Source: Brevibacterium senegalense
Lineage (GTDB): Bacteria; Actinomycetota; Actinomycetes; Actinomycetales; Brevibacteriaceae
Assembly (NCBI RefSeq): GCF_000285835.1
Contig: NZ_HE978602.1
Span: 224,220 to 288,219, forward strand
Direction: 5' to 3'
Length of the DNA stretch: 64,000 nt
This document shows positions 7,936 through 15,935 of the stretch, one piece after another. A program made the position numbers and the translations under genes. Numbering within the stretch: position 1 is the stretch's first letter; every line of letters begins with the position of its first letter. The notes beneath the pieces were generated by a model. That model ran no database searches and was not told the DNA's origin. It worked only from the letters and a program-made list of their open reading frames with translations.

Positions 7936-8801
7936 GCTGTGGCTCCGTTCTGTGTGGGGGCGTGGGTCGCGGGGTCGTCTGCCCGGTCGGTCTCCGCGCC
8001 CGTCGGCTGTCCGGCCGCGGCGCTGCGGTGGCCCCAGCCGGCGTCCGCGGCGAGTGCGCGGCAGACGTCGATGATGCGGATGAGCGCGGTCGTCATGCGC
8101 AGGTACTCGTAGCCGGAGCCAGAGGAGGAGATCCTGCGCTGCATCGCGGACTCCATGAAGGTGTTCGACTCCGCTGTCATGAGCGCGACGAACTCCGCTC
8201 CGCTGATGTCGACGAGGAAGTCCGCGCCCCGGATGGACCGGGGGACGGTCTCCAGCACCTGGCCGCGGTAGCAGCGGATGTGGACGTCGCGACCGCCGAT
8301 CCGCAGGCCGATCGTCCCGTCGTAGGTCTCGATGAGTTCTGCGAACTGTGCATCCGCCTGCAGCCGCTCGTGGAGCAGCGCTGCCCACGGGCGCGATCCG
8401 GGTGCCTGATCGGCGGTGGGTTCCGGCAGGTTGGTCGCGACGGTGAGGTCGAGCGTGCCCAGTACCGGTGCGTCCGCGGCGGAGACCTGGGAGGAGGGCT
8501 GCGCCGTCAGGGTGACCGCGACCTCGGCGACGGTGCCGGCGCGGCCGGGCACCAGGGCGGTGACGGTCGCCTCCGCCTGGGCGGTGACCGGCGTCCCCGC
8601 GGGGACGTCCGCGTCCGGCGCCATCGTGAGGTGTGCACCGGTCACCCGGAAGGAGCCGGAGAACGGCCGCACGGCCTCGGCGGTCGCACGCGCGGCCAGG
8701 CCCAGGGGGCCGTCCTCGCTGGAGACGGCGATCGTCGTGAGGAGGGTTCCGGGGGCCGGCGCAGTGCCTGGCCCGGTGAGGGTGGGCAGGGACGTGGTCA
8801 C
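7932..8801 (-). CDS. Protein with SCP2-like C-terminal domain
   Basis: A 289-aa protein not confidently assigned. The first 130 residues are Ala/Thr/Val-rich beta-like sequence. The C-terminal half resembles the SCP2 sterol-carrier fold: TIGLRIGGRDVHIRCYRGQV, then FLVDISGAEFVALMTAESNT, then a helical segment to about residue 265. SCP2-type domains bind hydrophobic ligands such as acyl-CoAs. It lies between the AtoE-like transporter (31-bp gap) and the hydrolase (4-bp overlap), so it probably belongs to the same pathway. The tail after residue 265 is Ala/Thr-rich low complexity. Confidence 0.6.
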   Translation of the reverse strand: MTTSLPTLTGPGTAPAPGTLLTTIAVSSEDGPLGLAARATAEAVRPFSGSFRVTGAHLTMAPDADVPAGTPVTAQAEATVTALVPGRAGTVAEVAVTLTAQPSSQVSAADAPVLGTLDLTVATNLPEPTADQAPGSRPWAALLHERLQADAQFAELIETYDGTIGLRIGGRDVHIRCYRGQVLETVPRSIRGADFLVDISGAEFVALMTAESNTFMESAMQRRISSSGSGYEYLRMTTALIRIIDVCRALAADAGWGHRSAAAGQPTGAETDRADDPATHAPTQNGATA

Positions 8802-8832
8802 AGAATGTCCTTTCCGGAGGTGGGGGCCGTCA

Positions 8833-10161
8833 TCACAGGAAGCCCAGCAGCAGGATCGAGGCGCCGTAGACGACGCCCATGAAGATGAGGACGAGGAAGA
8901 GGTAGCCCATGACCTCGCGTAGCTTGATGCCGGAGATCGCGAGCACCGGGATGATCCAGAACGGCTGGATCGCGTTCGTCCACTGGTCGCCGTAGGCCAC
9001 GCCCAGCGCGGTCGCGCCGTAGTCCGCGCCCATCTGCTGCGCGGCCTCGATCATGATGGGGCCCTGCACCGCCCACTGCGCTCCGCCCGAAGGAGCGAAC
9101 AGGTTGATGAAGCCGCCGGAGAGGAAGCTGAAGAACGGCAGGGTCTCCGGGGTGGAGATCGCGGTGAACAGGCCTGCGAAGGTGACCATGAGGCCGGAGC
9201 CCGCCAGGATGCCCATGATGCCCGCGTAGATGGGGTACTGGACGAGCACGCCGCTCACCACGCCGATGCTGGTGCGCAGGGACTCGAGGAACCGGTCGGG
9301 GCGGCCGAACAGAAGCAGAGCCAGCGACAGGAAGGTGAGGTTGATGATGTCGAAGTTCACGCCCTCGCCGCCCGCGAAGTGCAGGACCATGTAGACGAGG
9401 CCCAGGACGCCCATGAGGATGCCCACGAACGGATTCCGGTTGAGGCGGTCGGCGAAGGTCTCACGCGCCTCCTCCTCGACGTGCGCCTCCTGCACTCGCC
9501 GCTCCGGGGGTGCCTGGAACTCGATGATCTCCGCCTTCTTCGCGGGGTGGAGGAACGCGACGAAGAACGGCATGACGAGGATGATGACCGCGCTGGTCAG
9601 CAGGACCACGGGGTGGAAGATCGTCAGGGAGGTGGGGATGATCCCCATCTGCTCCTCGAGGAGGTGGCCCGGAGTCGCGATCGTGAGTGGGATCGTGCCG
9701 GACAGCCCGATGCCGTAGAGGGAGAAGCCCGCGTAGCCGCCAGCGACGGCCAGCGGGTAGTGCATGCCGGGTACGGTCTTCGCGAGCTTGCGGGCCAGCA
9801 CGACGCCGATGACCAGGCCGAAGCCCACGTTCAGCCACGTGCCCAGGGCTCCCGCGAACGTCGCGATCCCCACAGCGACGCGTGGGCTGCTGACTCGGCT
9901 GGCCAGGGCGTTGAGCCCGCGATCGACCAGCGGCGTGTTCGCCAGCATATAACCGGTCAGTAGGAGCATCGCGATCTGCATGGAGAACGCGAGGAGGTCC
10001 CACGCGGACCCGCCCCACATCTGAGTGACGTCGATGGGGTTCTGCCGCTCGACGACGACCGCCAGCAGGAACGTGACGACCGTCAGGAAGACGGCCACCA
10101 CAAGGGATTCGGGCAGGAAGCGATAGAACGCGCGGGACAGGCCAGCAGCGAGGGACTTCAT
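8833..10161 (-). CDS. AtoE-like short-chain fatty acid transporter
   Basis: A 442-aa polytopic membrane protein of the AtoE/short-chain fatty acid transporter family (TIGR00366-like). Diagnostic is FINLFAPSGGAQWAVQGPIM near residue 330, plus YPLAVAGGYAGFSLYGIGLS and WGGSAWDLLAFSMQIAMLLL. About 10-12 hydrophobic segments are present; a charged loop (about 215-245) is cytoplasmic. I chose ATG 10161, with GGAG 5 bp upstream, over a longer reading to 10332 that would cross the palindromic operator. First gene of the leftward operon continuing to the ligase. Probably imports a short or branched carboxylate. Confidence 0.9.
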   Translation of the reverse strand: MKSLAAGLSRAFYRFLPESLVVAVFLTVVTFLLAVVVERQNPIDVTQMWGGSAWDLLAFSMQIAMLLLTGYMLANTPLVDRGLNALASRVSSPRVAVGIATFAGALGTWLNVGFGLVIGVVLARKLAKTVPGMHYPLAVAGGYAGFSLYGIGLSGTIPLTIATPGHLLEEQMGIIPTSLTIFHPVVLLTSAVIILVMPFFVAFLHPAKKAEIIEFQAPPERRVQEAHVEEEARETFADRLNRNPFVGILMGVLGLVYMVLHFAGGEGVNFDIINLTFLSLALLLFGRPDRFLESLRTSIGVVSGVLVQYPIYAGIMGILAGSGLMVTFAGLFTAISTPETLPFFSFLSGGFINLFAPSGGAQWAVQGPIMIEAAQQMGADYGATALGVAYGDQWTNAIQPFWIIPVLAISGIKLREVMGYLFLVLIFMGVVYGASILLLGFL

Positions 10162-10254
10162 CGTCACTCCGATCGGAGGGGGTCGTGGGGGAGGGCGCTG
10201 GAGCCGGGTCTCATCGGTGGACCCGACTGCCGAGTTCTGTGCACCCGCATCACG

Positions 10255-10272
10255 CAAGAACGATCGTTCTTG
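10255..10272. promoter_or_regulatory. TetR-type operator, site B
   Basis: CAAGAACGATCGTTCTTG is a perfect 18-bp palindrome 94 bp upstream of the AtoE-like start. It is 16/18 identical to site A at 3061-3078. Such duplication 7 kb apart is very unlikely by chance and indicates a shared regulator, most simply the TetR protein at 3199-3858. Confidence 0.82.
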
Positions 10273-10314
10273 AAGTCCCATGGTAGGTCTCACTCCCGTG
10301 AGGGGCAAGGAAGA

Positions 10315-10351
10315 AGGCCGCGGAGGCTGCATCGTGCAGTCTCCGCGGCCT
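10315..10351 (-). terminator. Hairpin terminator after the CoA transferase gene
   Basis: Arms of 17 bp (10315-10331, 10335-10351, one mismatch) around a 3-base loop, 34 bp downstream of the CoA transferase stop. It separates that gene from the AtoE operon on the same strand. Confidence 0.75.
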
Positions 10352-10385
10352 CAGCGGTCGTCTCCGTGGATCGGGGCCCTCCGCG

Positions 10386-11570
10386 TCACTCCGAGGTGAG
10401 CCAGGCGCGGATCGCGTCGCCGTCCTCGCCCAGTGCGGGCGGTTCCTTCCGGTACGTCGTCGGGGTTGCGGACATGGAAAGGGAGTTGCGGATCGTCGCG
10501 ACGGAGTCCGGGTCCTCGGTGTGCCAGACCGGGTCCAGGCCCAGTTCGATCGCGGTGCGCAGGCCCTCGCCCACGTTCTGCACCGGCGAGCACGGCAGGC
10601 CCGCAGCGCGCAGCTGACGGAACCACTCCTCCTTGCCCTTGTGCGACAGCGCCTCCTCGAGGAGCGGGCGCAGCTCATCGCGGTTCACGTTGCGCTTCTC
10701 CGGGGAGTCGAAGCGTGAGTCCTCAGCCCACTCCGGGTGGCCCAGCTCCGCGGACAGGCGCGCGAACTGTCCGTTGTTGGCGCCCACGATGATGAGTTCG
10801 CCGTCCCCGGTGGGCAGCGCGTGGTACGGGTAGATCGTTGCGTGCTCCTTGCCGCCGCGCGTGGGCACGGCGTCGTGCGTGGCCGTGGACTGGTACTGGT
10901 TGAGCATCGTGAAGACCGCGTTCGACATGAGGTTGTTCTGGATGAGCTGGCCCTCACCGGTGAGGTCGCGGTGGCGGACGGCCGCGGTGATGCCCAGGGC
11001 CGTCATCATGCCGGTCGTCAGGTCGAAGAGCGAGATGCCCGAGCGGACCGGGTCTCCGTCCGGCTCCCCGTTCATGTCCATGAGGCCGGCCATGCCCTGG
11101 ACGAGGACGTCGTAGCCCGGCAGCTCCGCGCCGCCCTTCGTGCCGAAGCCGCTGATGTGCGCGTAGATGATCGATTCGTTGAGCGCTCGCACGTCCTCGT
11201 AGCCGAAGCCCAGGCGCTCGATCGAGCCGGGCTTGAAGTTGTGGACGAACACGTCCGCGCGAGCGGCGATCTGGCGGGCGGTCTGGCGGTCGTCCTCGTC
11301 CTTGAGGTCCAGGACGATCGAGTGCTTGTTGCGGTTGACGGCCTGGAAGTAGCTGGCCTGGTCGCGGTACGTGGGCGGCATCCACGACCGCGTGTCATCG
11401 CCCCCGGGGCTCTCGACCTTGATGACGGTGGCGCCCAGGTCGGCCAGCAGCATGGTGGCGTACGGCCCGGCCAGAACCCGCGCGAAGTCCGCGACGATGA
11501 TCCCGTCGAGCGGCCCGGCTCCGGGGGTGCGGTCAGCGGGGGTGCCGGAGGGGGAGGGCAGTGCGGTCAT
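10386..11570 (-). CDS. CaiB/BaiF family CoA transferase
   Basis: A 394-aa class III CoA transferase, which moves CoA from an acyl-CoA donor to a carboxylic acid. Start motifs VADFARVLAGPYATMLLADLG and VIKVESPGGDDTRSW are typical. Asp154 in PGYDVLVQGM is the expected catalytic aspartate, and GISLFDLTTG follows. Length is normal for a single-subunit family member. The start at ATG 11570 fits the N-terminus of homologues after a 20-residue Pro/Ser-rich leader. It stands alone on the minus strand, flanked by a hairpin, and is divergent from the phosphotransferase gene. Confidence 0.93.
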   Translation of the reverse strand: MTALPSPSGTPADRTPGAGPLDGIIVADFARVLAGPYATMLLADLGATVIKVESPGGDDTRSWMPPTYRDQASYFQAVNRNKHSIVLDLKDEDDRQTARQIAARADVFVHNFKPGSIERLGFGYEDVRALNESIIYAHISGFGTKGGAELPGYDVLVQGMAGLMDMNGEPDGDPVRSGISLFDLTTGMMTALGITAAVRHRDLTGEGQLIQNNLMSNAVFTMLNQYQSTATHDAVPTRGGKEHATIYPYHALPTGDGELIIVGANNGQFARLSAELGHPEWAEDSRFDSPEKRNVNRDELRPLLEEALSHKGKEEWFRQLRAAGLPCSPVQNVGEGLRTAIELGLDPVWHTEDPDSVATIRNSLSMSATPTTYRKEPPALGEDGDAIRAWLTSE

Positions 11571-11894
11571 CGGGTGGAGCCTCGCTTCGAGTCGCTGGGT
11601 CACAGTGTCACAGGGGCGCGTGGCCGGGTGCGGCGGTGCGGTCCGGCCGCGATCCTCAGGTGACGGGTGTTCGTGCGCCCCGGTGCCCGCCATTCGCACG
11701 CATCCGAGGGACGGACGGCACTTGACGCTGAGGATCAGCCTTCCTAGCGTAAGCGCAAACAGGCCGAACGTTTGATCAGGTTGGATGATGAGACGGTCGG
11801 CGCACTGCGGAGCGCTCCGTGCGCGCCCAGGACCATGTCCCGTGCGCGGCAGAGAGGCCCCGCACGGGACACCAGCATGAGGAGCCCTCGCACC
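11571..11894. other. Divergent intergenic region (CoA transferase / phosphotransferase)
   Basis: 324 bp with no supported gene. It should hold the promoters of both divergent genes. Only the rightward one is visible (11722-11750). A longer reading of the phosphotransferase from 11772 is possible but has no ribosome site. Confidence 0.5.
11722..11750 (+). promoter_or_regulatory. Putative promoter of the phosphotransferase gene
   Basis: TTGACG (11722-11727) and TAGCGT (11745-11750) are separated by 17 bp. It reads toward the phosphotransferase start 145 bp downstream. Confidence 0.5.
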
Positions 11895-12980
11895 ATGACC
11901 CCCACTTCCGACGGCACCCGGACTCAGCAGGATTCGCGCGACCCGGCGGAGGCCGATCCCCAGGGCATCGACGGCCCCGCGCTCCGGCGATGGATCTCCC
12001 GGACGCAGGGCGTTGACCCCGAGACGGTGGGCTTCTCCGTCCTGTCCGTGGGCCGGTCGAACCTCACCTTCGTCGTGACGCTCGCGGGTGAGCCCCGCTG
12101 GGTCCTGCGCCGTCCGCCGCTGGGTCACCAGGGCGGCAGCGCGCACGACGTCCAGCGCGAGGGGCGGATCATGGCGGCGCTGGGGCCCACGAACGTGCCC
12201 GTGCCCACCATCCTGGAGATCGTTGACGATCTGGACGTGCTCGAGGTCCCGTTCGTCTTCCAGGACCACTGCCCCGGCTTCCCGATCCATGCGCCGGAGG
12301 ATCTGGCGCTCATCCCCGCCAGCGGGTCCGTGCGGGATTCGATGCTCTCGATGGTCCGCGCTCTCGGGGCTGTCCACGCCGTCGACATCGATGCGGTGGG
12401 CCTGGGCGACCTGCGCCGGCCCGGCGGCTTCGTGGAGCGGCAGCTGCGGCGCTGGCTGGGCCAGTTCGAGGCGATCACGACCCGCGAGCTGCCGGTCATC
12501 GCGGAGGTGCAGGCGCAGCTGTCGCGCAGCATCCCGCCGGAGACCTCGACCGGCCTGGTCCACGGGGACGTCAAGCCCAACAACATGCTCTTCGACCGCG
12601 ACACCGGTGAGGTGCGCGCGATCGTCGATTGGGAGCTGTCCTCGATCGGCGATGTCGTGACGGACCTGGGTTACCTCCTGTCGATGATGTTCGTCGACGA
12701 CTCGCTCACCGGGATCTGGACCCCGTCCGTCGAGGACGGGTCGCCCACCGCGGAGGAGCTCACGCGGACCTACGCGTCCCTCACTGGCCGGGACACCTCG
12801 GACGTGCCGTACTACGCGGCGTTCGCGGTCTGGAAGCTGGCCTGCATCCGCGAGGGCGTCTACACGCGCCTCAAGCAGGGGCGGATGGGTGACCTGGACG
12901 TCGACCCCGAGCAGGCCGGTGCCAGCGTCGAGGCGCTCGCGGCCTCGGCCCTCGACATCCTCAGCGGCGGCCGCATCTGA
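11895..12980 (+). CDS. APH-fold phosphotransferase, ACAD10-like
   Basis: A 361-aa kinase of the aminoglycoside/choline phosphotransferase fold. The catalytic loop LVHGDVKPNN (His223-Asn230) and metal-binding IVDWE (Asp245) are intact, as is the nucleotide-binding WVLRRPP region near residue 70. The sequence is closest in style to the kinase domain of eukaryotic ACAD10/11 and bacterial LvaA-type proteins, which phosphorylate 4-hydroxyacyl-CoAs, rather than to antibiotic kinases. I chose ATG 11895, 10 bp after GAGGAG. The gene neighbourhood of acyl-CoA enzymes fits such a role, but the substrate is inference. Confidence 0.82.
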   Translation: MTPTSDGTRTQQDSRDPAEADPQGIDGPALRRWISRTQGVDPETVGFSVLSVGRSNLTFVVTLAGEPRWVLRRPPLGHQGGSAHDVQREGRIMAALGPTNVPVPTILEIVDDLDVLEVPFVFQDHCPGFPIHAPEDLALIPASGSVRDSMLSMVRALGAVHAVDIDAVGLGDLRRPGGFVERQLRRWLGQFEAITTRELPVIAEVQAQLSRSIPPETSTGLVHGDVKPNNMLFDRDTGEVRAIVDWELSSIGDVVTDLGYLLSMMFVDDSLTGIWTPSVEDGSPTAEELTRTYASLTGRDTSDVPYYAAFAVWKLACIREGVYTRLKQGRMGDLDVDPEQAGASVEALAASALDILSGGRI

Positions 12981-13083
12981 GCGTCCGCGCTGCTGGGTGG
13001 CCTCGTCGCCGCTGATCTCCGTCTTTCCAGGTGGAGATGCGTATTCCCTGATCCCGCGTGGCATGTCTCACCAGTGCAGAGGG

Positions 13084-13131
13084 TTGGGTGCTCCGAGTCG
13101 CACGCCTATAATGTAGTTGTAATTTTAACTA
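13084..13131 (+). promoter_or_regulatory. Promoter and operator of the FMN reductase gene
   Basis: TTGGGT (13084-13089), 17 bp, then a perfect TATAAT (13107-13112). Immediately downstream is the inverted repeat TAGTT (13114-13118), 8 AT-rich bp, AACTA (13127-13131), covering the expected transcription start. The placement suggests repression by an unidentified regulator, possibly of MarR or HxlR type. Confidence 0.65.
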
Positions 13132-13168
13132 TATGGCCCGGGTCGACCGGGCGGAGGAGTCGCGACAT

Positions 13169-13741
13169 ATGCGCATCGGAGTCATCGCAGGCAGCAGCCG
13201 TCCCGGAGCCCTCAACCCCCAGGTCGTCGACTGGGTCTCGGCGCAGCTGAGCGAGCGCGGCCTGGACCACGAGGTCGTCCACTTCGGCGCCTTCGACCTG
13301 CCGATCCTCGATGAGGCCATCCCCGGCGGTGCCGGGATGTACGAGAACGAGCACACGAAGGCCTGGGCCGAGGCCCTGCGCCCGTTCGACGCGTACATCG
13401 TCGTGACCCCGGAGTACAACCACTCCGTGCCCGGCCCGCTCAAGAACGCGATCGACTTCGTGGGCCAGGAGTTCGCCCACAAGCCCGTGGGCTTCGTGAG
13501 CTACGGCGCGGACAAGGGCGTGCGCGCGGTCGAGGCGTGGCGCCTCGTCTTCGCGAACTTCCGCGCGGCGACTGTCCGCGGGATCGGCGCCTTCTCGATC
13601 TTCACGGACTTCGCAGACGGCGCATTCGCTCCGGAGCAGGTCTCCGCAGACACCTTCGGCCCCATGATCGAGGATCTCGTGGCCTGGGCCGAGGGCTTCG
13701 CGGTGGTCCGCCGGAACGCCGAGGCCGCCGTCGCCTCCTGA
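13169..13741 (+). CDS. NAD(P)H-dependent FMN reductase (flavodoxin-like)
   Basis: A 190-aa flavoprotein of the NADPH-dependent FMN reductase family (chromate/quinone reductase type). The FMN phosphate loop is IAGSSRPGAL at the N-terminus; TPEYNHSVPGPLKNAIDFV (about residues 83-101) is the family signature, followed by KPVGFVSYG. I chose ATG 13169, with GGAGGAG about 9 bp upstream. It is a single gene with its own strong promoter. The likely role is reduction of quinones or other electrophiles; the natural substrate is unknown. Confidence 0.9.
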   Translation: MRIGVIAGSSRPGALNPQVVDWVSAQLSERGLDHEVVHFGAFDLPILDEAIPGGAGMYENEHTKAWAEALRPFDAYIVVTPEYNHSVPGPLKNAIDFVGQEFAHKPVGFVSYGADKGVRAVEAWRLVFANFRAATVRGIGAFSIFTDFADGAFAPEQVSADTFGPMIEDLVAWAEGFAVVRRNAEAAVAS

Positions 13742-13790
13742 CGCAGAGCGGGGCTGGTCTCGGGCCAGGTCTGAGGCCGCCCCTCACACA

Positions 13791-13842
13791 CGGACGGGGT
13801 CCGGTGCGCAGTGCTTCTGCACTGCGCACCGGACCCCGTCCG
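13791..13842. terminator. Bidirectional hairpin terminator
   Basis: A perfect 24-bp stem (13791-13814 with 13819-13842) and TTCT loop between the convergent FMN reductase and alcohol dehydrogenase genes. Confidence 0.88.
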
Positions 13843-13906
13843 TCATTCACACGGCGATGCCCAGCCCCGCCTGCGGGCGCTGCGCCTCACCGGCCGAAGG
13901 CGTGCC

Positions 13907-14971
13907 TCAGCCGGCGACGAGCACCGTGCGGCCGGAGACCGTCCGCTCCTCGATGGCCTTGAGGGCGGCGTTGACCTCGTCGGCCTCGAGCGGCTTCTCG
14001 ACGATCGGCAGCTGCGGCAGGTCCGTCGACTTCGCGAGCTCCACGAGCTCCTTGAGCTCCGGCAGGCTGCCCACGAAGTTGCCCTCGATCTTCAGTTGCT
14101 GGAGCGCCACGAGGGTCGTGGGGAACTGCAGCTGGCCGCCGAACAGGCCGACGCTCACCAGCTTCCCGCCCGTGCCCAGCGCACCCAGCGCGGTCGAGGA
14201 GGTCACGCCGTTGTTGACGAAGTCGATCGCGGAGGCGAGCTTGCCGCCGCCGGCCTTGACGATGTCGCCGGACGGGTCCTCGCCGGTGGTGAGGACGGTC
14301 GCGGTGGCGCCTGCGGCCTCGGCGTTCTTGAGCGAGTCCTCGGAGACGTCCGCAGCGACGATGTTCTTGTGCCCGCGCGCCTTGAGCAGCGCGACCGCGC
14401 TGAGGCCCACGCCGCCGGTGCCGATGACCGCGATGGGGCGGTCGGCCTCGGGCGTGAGCGCCTTCGTGACGGCGGAGTAGCTGGTGACGCCGGAGCAGGC
14501 CAGCGTCGCCGCCCAGCTGGGATCCAGGTCGCCCACGGGGATGAGGTAGCGCTCGTGCGGGACGTAGACCTCGCGCGAGAACCCGCCGTTCAGCTGCAGC
14601 GACAGGTTGCGGCGGGCGCCGGTGCAGGAGTTCTCGCGGTCCTCGGCGCATGCGGCGCACTCACCGCAGCCGATCCACGGGAACACGATGTACTTCTCCG
14701 CGCCCGGCTGCACCGAGGCGTCGGGGCCGGCCGCGATGACCTCGCCCACGATCTCGTGGCCCAGGACCAGCGGGAACGCCATGCCCAGGGACTCGACGGG
14801 CGCCTTGCCCGCGTCGCCCATGTCGAAATAGCCCTCCGCGCAGTGCACGTCGGAGTGGCACACGCCGGAGTTCGTCACGCGGACCAGCACGTCTGCACCG
14901 GTCAGCTCGGGAGTGGGGTGGTCCGCCTCCTGGGCGGGCGCGCCTGCTGATGGGACCTCGAAGACCTTCAT
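13907..14971 (-). CDS. Zinc-dependent alcohol dehydrogenase
   Basis: A 354-aa medium-chain dehydrogenase oxidizing alcohols with NAD(P). Cys38 and the following His in GVCHSDVH, and the His-Glu pair of LGHEIVGEV, are catalytic zinc ligands. CGECAACAEDRENSC supplies the four structural zinc cysteines. The dinucleotide fold has IGTGGVGLSAVALL near residue 180. The AdhP-like layout suggests ethanol or propanol as substrate, but other alcohols are possible. ATG 14971 follows AGGAGGA closely. A long hairpin lies 65 bp past the stop. Confidence 0.92.
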   Translation of the reverse strand: MKVFEVPSAGAPAQEADHPTPELTGADVLVRVTNSGVCHSDVHCAEGYFDMGDAGKAPVESLGMAFPLVLGHEIVGEVIAAGPDASVQPGAEKYIVFPWIGCGECAACAEDRENSCTGARRNLSLQLNGGFSREVYVPHERYLIPVGDLDPSWAATLACSGVTSYSAVTKALTPEADRPIAVIGTGGVGLSAVALLKARGHKNIVAADVSEDSLKNAEAAGATATVLTTGEDPSGDIVKAGGGKLASAIDFVNNGVTSSTALGALGTGGKLVSVGLFGGQLQFPTTLVALQQLKIEGNFVGSLPELKELVELAKSTDLPQLPIVEKPLEADEVNAALKAIEERTVSGRTVLVAG

Positions 14972-15142
14972 GGTTCCTCCTGCCGATCGTGAGCCCCCGC
15001 CTCGTCGCAGGGGTCTCCGGACTCAGCCCATCACACCTGGTGGGGCCGGTCACAGTCCCATTCCAGTGGATGAGACGACCGCCGCCGAGGTCGTGGACAC
15101 CGACCGTCGCGGGTCCGGTTCCGCCGGGGCCCGGTCGGCCGG

Positions 15143-15769
15143 TCAGGTGCGCACGCGGGCGGACTTGCGGAGCGTGCGGAGGTGCTGGCCGCGGACGGTG
15201 CCCACGCCCACCAGCAGGAGGGTGACGGCGGCGGTGAAGCCGATCGACGACCACTGGACCCCCGCGTGCTGGGGCTCGAACGCGAGTTCGTTGATGAGGG
15301 AGGAGAGGATCGAGGCGCAGACGGCCGGGATCGTCCACGAGGCGGAGACGCGGGAGGAGATCGAGATGATGACGATCGCGCCGGCGGCCATCGCCAGGGG
15401 GGCGACCTGCCAGACCGTGATGACGACGAGGCCGGCGACCAGGGCCGACGGCGGGCCGATGTAGGTGTCCTCGCGCAGCTCCTCCGTGTCGTGGGCGATC
15501 GCCGCCGGCAGCAGGAACAGCGCCATGACGCCCAGGACCACGTCGGACCCGATGAGCACGGTGACCAGCTGCGGGTCGTTGAGGTGGAGGCCGGCGATCC
15601 AGCCGTTGAACGAGGCGGAGTGGTGCACCGCGGAGTTGACGACGCCCAGCACGATCGCAGAACCCACCAGGATGACCGTCCGCTGCCGGGACCTGTGCGG
15701 GGTGAGGGTGCGCGACGCGAGGGTGCGCGGAGCCTGCGAGGGGGGTCGTGCCTCTGGGTGCCTGCTCAT
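15143..15769 (-). CDS. Hypothetical six-helix membrane protein
   Basis: A 208-aa integral membrane protein that I do not recognise. After a basic N-terminus (about 30 residues) there are about six hydrophobic segments, including TVILVGSAIVLGVVNSAV, LVTVLIGSDVVLGVMALFLL and SALVAGLVVITVWQVAPL, and a basic tail. It resembles the membrane sensor halves that precede actinobacterial histidine kinases but has no kinase domain, and it lies divergent from a histidine kinase gene. The start is uncertain: ATG 15769 is the first Met; GTG 15775 is better spaced from GAGGGG. Confidence 0.6.
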   Translation of the reverse strand: MSRHPEARPPSQAPRTLASRTLTPHRSRQRTVILVGSAIVLGVVNSAVHHSASFNGWIAGLHLNDPQLVTVLIGSDVVLGVMALFLLPAAIAHDTEELREDTYIGPPSALVAGLVVITVWQVAPLAMAAGAIVIISISSRVSASWTIPAVCASILSSLINELAFEPQHAGVQWSSIGFTAAVTLLLVGVGTVRGQHLRTLRKSARVRT

Positions 15770-15935
15770 GACCACGAGTATGGTCCCCTCACCCGAGTGC
15801 GGGCTGGGGGTCGCCCGCACGCGGGCCGAATGGACGCGGACGGCTCCACCCCACCCCGGCGACTAGGGTTTTCCCCACAGAGGTGTGCTGATCACCCCGT
15901 GTCCGCGGCTCGTCGTGCGGAGGAGAGTGGATGCC

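Noticed and set aside
11895..12980. Antibiotic resistance kinase
   Set aside because: The fold is shared, but the sequence context and lack of an aminoglycoside-type C-terminal acidic pocket favour an ACAD10-like metabolic kinase.
10386..13064. Single 892-codon minus-strand protein
   Set aside because: Only the C-terminal 394 codons are the CoA transferase; the remainder is antisense to the phosphotransferase and lacks motifs.
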